The notes beneath the pieces were generated by a model that saw only the letters and a program-made list of their open reading frames with translations, was not told the origin of the DNA and did not search any database. This document shows, in pieces, positions 6,026 to 9,624 of a stretch of DNA of 9,624 nucleotides. The stretch's first letter is position 1, and each line of letters begins with the position of its first letter. Source of the DNA: Lentisphaeria bacterium (GTDB lineage: Bacteria > Verrucomicrobiota > Lentisphaeria > JABSQK01 > UBA12247); the NCBI GenBank assembly GCA_003477185.1, contig DMTJ01000475.1, forward strand, positions 1 through 9,624, in the 5' to 3' direction. A program made the position numbers and the translations under genes.

Positions 6026-9000
6026 ATGGCCAAGAGAACGAGCGGGCTTGATCAACTTTTCCAGATGGCGGAGCAGGAATCCAACGATTCTGCATTTTTC
6101 CCCCGCCTCCACACGACAGCCTCGAGACGCTTGCGGGGCGTGCTCCCAGCGAGAACCATTCACGCCCAAGTGAAGTCGCTACAAGCGCTGCCTGTAGACG
6201 CCTACATTGCACGCTCAGTCACGCCTTCTGAACAGAAGAACAGACCAGGGGCCAAAGCCACAGTAAAGCGCCTTGGCACGATCCTGCGCGAGACCATTGA
6301 TGGCCCGCTTTACGCAGCCGAGGTCGAAATTTTATTCAATGGCAGCCCGCGGCGAGTTGGCGTGCTGGGGCAGGAGCGAACCGCCAACAACGGCGTCTGG
6401 CTCCCCTCTCACCACCTCCAAGCCGTGGAACTGGTGCAGAAGTTTGCCGAGTTCTCGCTTCCAGTGATCACGCTCATTGACACCCCCGGGGCAGACGCAG
6501 GTGACCAGGCCAATCGCGATAATCAAGCACACGCGATTTCACGGCTGATCGCCGAAATGGCGCTCTTACACGTCCCAACAATCGGGATCGTGATTGGCGC
6601 CGGATATTCTGGCGGCGCAATCCCACTTGCCACCACAAATCTGCTACTGACAGTCCGCGACGGCGTGTTTAACACGATTCAGCCACCGGGAATGGCAAGC
6701 ATCGCCCGCAAGTACGACTTGTCATGGCAGGAATGCGCCAAGTACGTCGGCGTCTCATCCTACGAGCTGTATAAGCAGGGCTACGTAGACGGCATTATCG
6801 ATTACGTCCCCGGCGAGAAAGAGAACGAAGGAAATCTCACAGATGCGATCGCTAGCGGCATCGCCTCCCTCGAAGAGACCGCTGGCCTATTCGTCAGCGA
6901 GCGTCCGGAGATCTTTGACCATTACTCGCGCAGCGTCTATCGCTTCCTCGAGCCCGGCGACGCACTCTCACAGTTTGAGCGACAGTCCGGCATGTTGCGC
7001 CCGCGCAACCCGAGCCAGTTCGGCGTCTTTGGATCCACCTACCGCTACCTGCGCTACCTCGGCCTGCGCCAGCGCATTCAATCAACAACAATCGAGAGCT
7101 ACGGCCGGCTCACAACCGTAGAAGTGCCCCAGGGCGAACTCTCAGAAAGACGCCGCATGGAGCACGCTAACGCCTTCCAGCAGTGGGTCGAGAACCCTCT
7201 CGAGATTCGCTACGATGATCACCTGAGTAAGGCTTGGAAAGTATTCATGGATCGTCGGCATGCGCTGGGTGCCGAGCGCGGCCGGCTGATGAAGCTGCTT
7301 CGCGGCAATCCGTCCACCAAGTTCATGCAGGCGCGGAACGATCTCTATCTGCAAGTCATCTTTTACCTCTACAGTCTCTGGAAGTCCGGTGCCCACAGCA
7401 GCCTGTTGCTGCTGATTGATCATCTGCGCTCTAACCCAGGACGCAAGGCACGCACCGGCGACAACGCCACGGTCCTAGACCTCCTGCTGCACGATGAGCT
7501 TCGCGACGGCTTCATCGAAGAGTGTCAGAATGTGCTGATCTTCGACCTTATCTACGACAACATCATCCACAATCAGATCGCCATTGCGCGTGAAGTGAAG
7601 GACGAGAACGTGATCTCGCGCGACTCCATCAGCCGCCTGATCGAAGAGCCGCTCGAGAAAGCAGCCAAGGAACTCGCTGCCAAGCAACCTGCGACCGAGG
7701 GCAGCCGGCGCATTGAGAACCAGCTCAAAGACCAATTCTATCTGTGGCTGAATCATTTCATCCACCATTCTCAGCGCGGGCGTATCTTGAAGTCCGTAGA
7801 AGATTGGAAGAAAGTCGTATTCCCGCGCATACCCGAACCACTGTTTGCGATCATCACCTTTACCTTCGAGCACCTGCTGCCTGAGTACTACGAATGCGAA
7901 ATTGCCGGTCGCGAATATTTGGGGCGCATCACCCCTCGTGATCTGGGTATGAAGGATTTTTGGAATCGCTTGGCCATAGCCTACCAAGATATCCTCATTC
8001 ATGATCTTCTGCAGCGGGTCAAAAAGAAGCGCGTCAGCAATGTCAGCTCCATCCAGGAAACCTTCTTCTCCACATTCGCAGAAACCGACGCCAGCCTAAT
8101 GACCGCCGATCCGGTTAAGTTCCCCGGTTTTCGCCTGTCTATCGAGCAAGCGCTGTCCCGTGACATCAAGCCATGCGGTCTAGTCACTGGAATCGCCCAG
8201 CTAAAGGGCCCACTCCGGCGCAAAGTTGGCGTCGCCATTTCCAATCTCGACTTTCAAGCTGGTGCCTTCGATATGGCCAGCTGCGAGAAATTTTGTCGCT
8301 TGCTCGTCACCTGCGCACGCAAACGACACGCCGTGGTCGCTTTCGTCTCATCCGGTGGTATGCAGACCAAGGAAGGAGCAGGGTCACTCTTTTCGATGGC
8401 CATCCTAAACGACCGAATCACGCGGTTCGTGCGGGATAATAACCTGCCGATCATCATCTTCGGGTTTGGCGACTGTACCGGTGGCGCGCAGGCGAGCTTT
8501 GTCACCCACCCACTGGCACAGACCTACTATTTTTCCGGCACAAATATGCCATTTGCCGGCCAAATCGTGGTTCCGGCCTACCTGCCCAGCACCTCTACGC
8601 TCTCGAACTATCTGTCCGAGACACCGGGTGCTATGCAAGGCCTCGTCCGGCATCCCTTCGTCGACGACTTGGACGACAAGCTCCGCGAAATCGATCGCGC
8701 GATCCCGATTGCCGAAGAGTCTGTGACCAACGTCCTGATGCGCATCCTGAAGGAAGGAGTCCTTGACGATATCGGCAGTGAGCCCGAAGAGCAGGAAATG
8801 GCCACCATGACCCACTCGATGGACCTGCTCCGGCCGGTCAAGCGCGTCTTGATACACGCCCGAGGGTGTACCGCAGTCAAGCTTGTGCGCGTCGCACAGA
8901 AGAATGACATTCAGGTGGTCCTCGTCCAATCAGATGCGGATATGGATTCCGTGCCCGCAGAAATGCTCGGCGACAACGACACCCTAGTCTGCCTCGGTGG

Positions 9001-9624
9001 CAACACCTCGGATGAGAGCTATCTCAACGCCGGCAGCGTTGTCCGTATTGCCGAGCGCGAGCAGTGCGATTCGCTTCACCCCGGCATTGGCTTTCTCTCT
9101 GAGAACCCGCATTTCTCCGCCATGTGCCATGCCCACGGCATCAACTTCCTCGGGCCAAGCGCTCGCAGCATGCAGTTGATGGGCAACAAGTCCAACGCCA
9201 TCAACACTGCCCTGCGGCTCAAAATTCCTGTGGTCCCCGGGAGCCACGGTATCGTGACCAAGGCGACCGCGGCCAAAGACATCTGCGACAACATTGACTA
9301 CCCCATCATCCTGAAAGCCGTCCACGGCGGTGGCGGAAAGGGGATTCAGATCGTCGAGGACCCTGCCCTCCTTGAAGAGTCTTTTCTCAAGATCTCAGCC
9401 GAAGCCCGAAGCGCCTTCGGCAACAGCGATGTCTATATCGAGAAATGCATCGTCTCCCTGCGTCATGTAGAGATCCAAATCCTGCGTGACGGCCACGGCA
9501 CCACCAAGGTATTGGGGCTGCGTGATTGCTCCGTACAGCGCAATAACCAGAAAATTCTTGAAGAGTCTAGCTCCACGATGCTGCCCGAGAAACTCAAGCA
9601 GCAGATGTTCAAGAACGCTGCCGC
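6026..9624 (+). CDS. Fused acetyl/acyl-CoA carboxylase, AccA-AccD-AccC order (3' end beyond window)
   Basis: The frame is open for 1199 codons with no stop before the window edge. ATG 6026 is the first start after an in-frame TGA at 6011. Residues ~80-290 match the AccA carboxyltransferase: VITLIDTPGADAG at 147-159 and the oxyanion-hole stretch GAGYSGGA at 191-198. Residues ~300-690 are helical and unassigned. Residues ~695-915 match AccD: DPVKF 695-699, SSGGM 775-779, TGGAQASF 818-825 and then PFAGQIVV. Residues ~938 onward match biotin carboxylase: HARG, HPGIGFLSEN, Lys1055 in MGNK, the glycine loop GGGGKG 1101-1106, EKC...RHVEIQ (Glu1139, His1147) and RDCSVQR 1166-1172. The reaction is ATP-dependent carboxylation of biotin and transfer to acetyl- or acyl-CoA, the first step of fatty-acid synthesis. 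The catalytic C-terminal part of the biotin carboxylase and any biotin carrier domain would lie past the edge. The four-cysteine zinc ribbon of AccD is absent. Acyl-CoA preference is unknown. Confidence 0.93.
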   Translation, partial: MAKRTSGLDQLFQMAEQESNDSAFFPRLHTTASRRLRGVLPARTIHAQVKSLQALPVDAYIARSVTPSEQKNRPGAKATVKRLGTILRETIDGPLYAAEVEILFNGSPRRVGVLGQERTANNGVWLPSHHLQAVELVQKFAEFSLPVITLIDTPGADAGDQANRDNQAHAISRLIAEMALLHVPTIGIVIGAGYSGGAIPLATTNLLLTVRDGVFNTIQPPGMASIARKYDLSWQECAKYVGVSSYELYKQGYVDGIIDYVPGEKENEGNLTDAIASGIASLEETAGLFVSERPEIFDHYSRSVYRFLEPGDALSQFERQSGMLRPRNPSQFGVFGSTYRYLRYLGLRQRIQSTTIESYGRLTTVEVPQGELSERRRMEHANAFQQWVENPLEIRYDDHLSKAWKVFMDRRHALGAERGRLMKLLRGNPSTKFMQARNDLYLQVIFYLYSLWKSGAHSSLLLLIDHLRSNPGRKARTGDNATVLDLLLHDELRDGFIEECQNVLIFDLIYDNIIHNQIAIAREVKDENVISRDSISRLIEEPLEKAAKELAAKQPATEGSRRIENQLKDQFYLWLNHFIHHSQRGRILKSVEDWKKVVFPRIPEPLFAIITFTFEHLLPEYYECEIAGREYLGRITPRDLGMKDFWNRLAIAYQDILIHDLLQRVKKKRVSNVSSIQETFFSTFAETDASLMTADPVKFPGFRLSIEQALSRDIKPCGLVTGIAQLKGPLRRKVGVAISNLDFQAGAFDMASCEKFCRLLVTCARKRHAVVAFVSSGGMQTKEGAGSLFSMAILNDRITRFVRDNNLPIIIFGFGDCTGGAQASFVTHPLAQTYYFSGTNMPFAGQIVVPAYLPSTSTLSNYLSETPGAMQGLVRHPFVDDLDDKLREIDRAIPIAEESVTNVLMRILKEGVLDDIGSEPEEQEMATMTHSMDLLRPVKRVLIHARGCTAVKLVRVAQKNDIQVVLVQSDADMDSVPAEMLGDNDTLVCLGGNTSDESYLNAGSVVRIAEREQCDSLHPGIGFLSENPHFSAMCHAHGINFLGPSARSMQLMGNKSNAINTALRLKIPVVPGSHGIVTKATAAKDICDNIDYPIILKAVHGGGGKGIQIVEDPALLEESFLKISAEARSAFGNSDVYIEKCIVSLRHVEIQILRDGHGTTKVLGLRDCSVQRNNQKILEESSSTMLPEKLKQQMFKNAA

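Noticed and set aside
5868..6212. Minus-strand extension of the broken gene's first frame into the carboxylase gene
   Set aside because: The extension reads as a low-quality protein and overlaps the conserved start of the carboxylase. The family-like sequence begins only near 5831.
7475..8929. Minus-strand open frames of about 175 codons at 7475-8002 and 8405-8929
   Set aside because: They are antisense to the carboxylase frame, which has clear motifs throughout. Their protein sequences look like reverse-frame shadows of a GC-rich gene.

Overview
The window looks like chromosomal DNA of a free-living bacterium with moderately high GC. My best guess is Verrucomicrobiota, perhaps the Opitutae side. 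This rests on recalled resemblance of the S3 and L16 proteins, a sulfatase gene in a housekeeping neighbourhood, and a fused acetyl-CoA carboxylase. It is an inference, not a search result. I see no tRNA, rRNA, CRISPR array, insertion sequence or phage gene.

Left half (1-5309, all on the minus strand; transcription runs from high to low coordinates): a tightly packed run of eight genes. In transcription order these are a Cys-type sulfatase, 6-phosphogluconolactonase (pgl), an inositol-monophosphatase-family phosphatase, a coiled-coil putative lipoprotein, then rplV (L22), rpsC (S3), rplP (L16) and the first 21 codons of rpmC (L29). Genes overlap or sit within 16 nt of each other throughout, so co-transcription is likely. 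The ribosomal genes are the middle of the classical S10 cluster, but rpsS, rplB and the rest do not precede rplV. The cluster is cut exactly between rpsS and rplV and joined to a metabolic and envelope gene set. Two ribosomal proteins are unusual. L22 carries a strongly acidic C-terminal tail, and S3 has a basic tail that overlaps the start of rplP by 77 nt.

Middle (5310-6025): a broken gene on the minus strand of a small helical-repeat-like protein. It has a one-base frameshift at a run of four G (plus strand), and its 5' end runs into a 22-bp near-palindrome at 5828-5849. The remaining ~175 bp separate the two divergent transcription units and must hold their control signals, but no convincing promoter is visible.

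Right half (6026-9624, plus strand): one uninterrupted reading frame of 1199 codons that runs off the window. It encodes a fused acetyl-CoA (or acyl-CoA) carboxylase in an unusual order: an AccA-like carboxyltransferase domain, a ~390-residue helical region I do not recognise, an AccD-like carboxyltransferase domain without the usual four-cysteine zinc ribbon, then a biotin carboxylase (AccC-like) domain cut by the window edge. It is the most interesting object here. The known single-chain enzymes put biotin carboxylase first and the AccD-like half before the AccA-like half; this protein reverses both.
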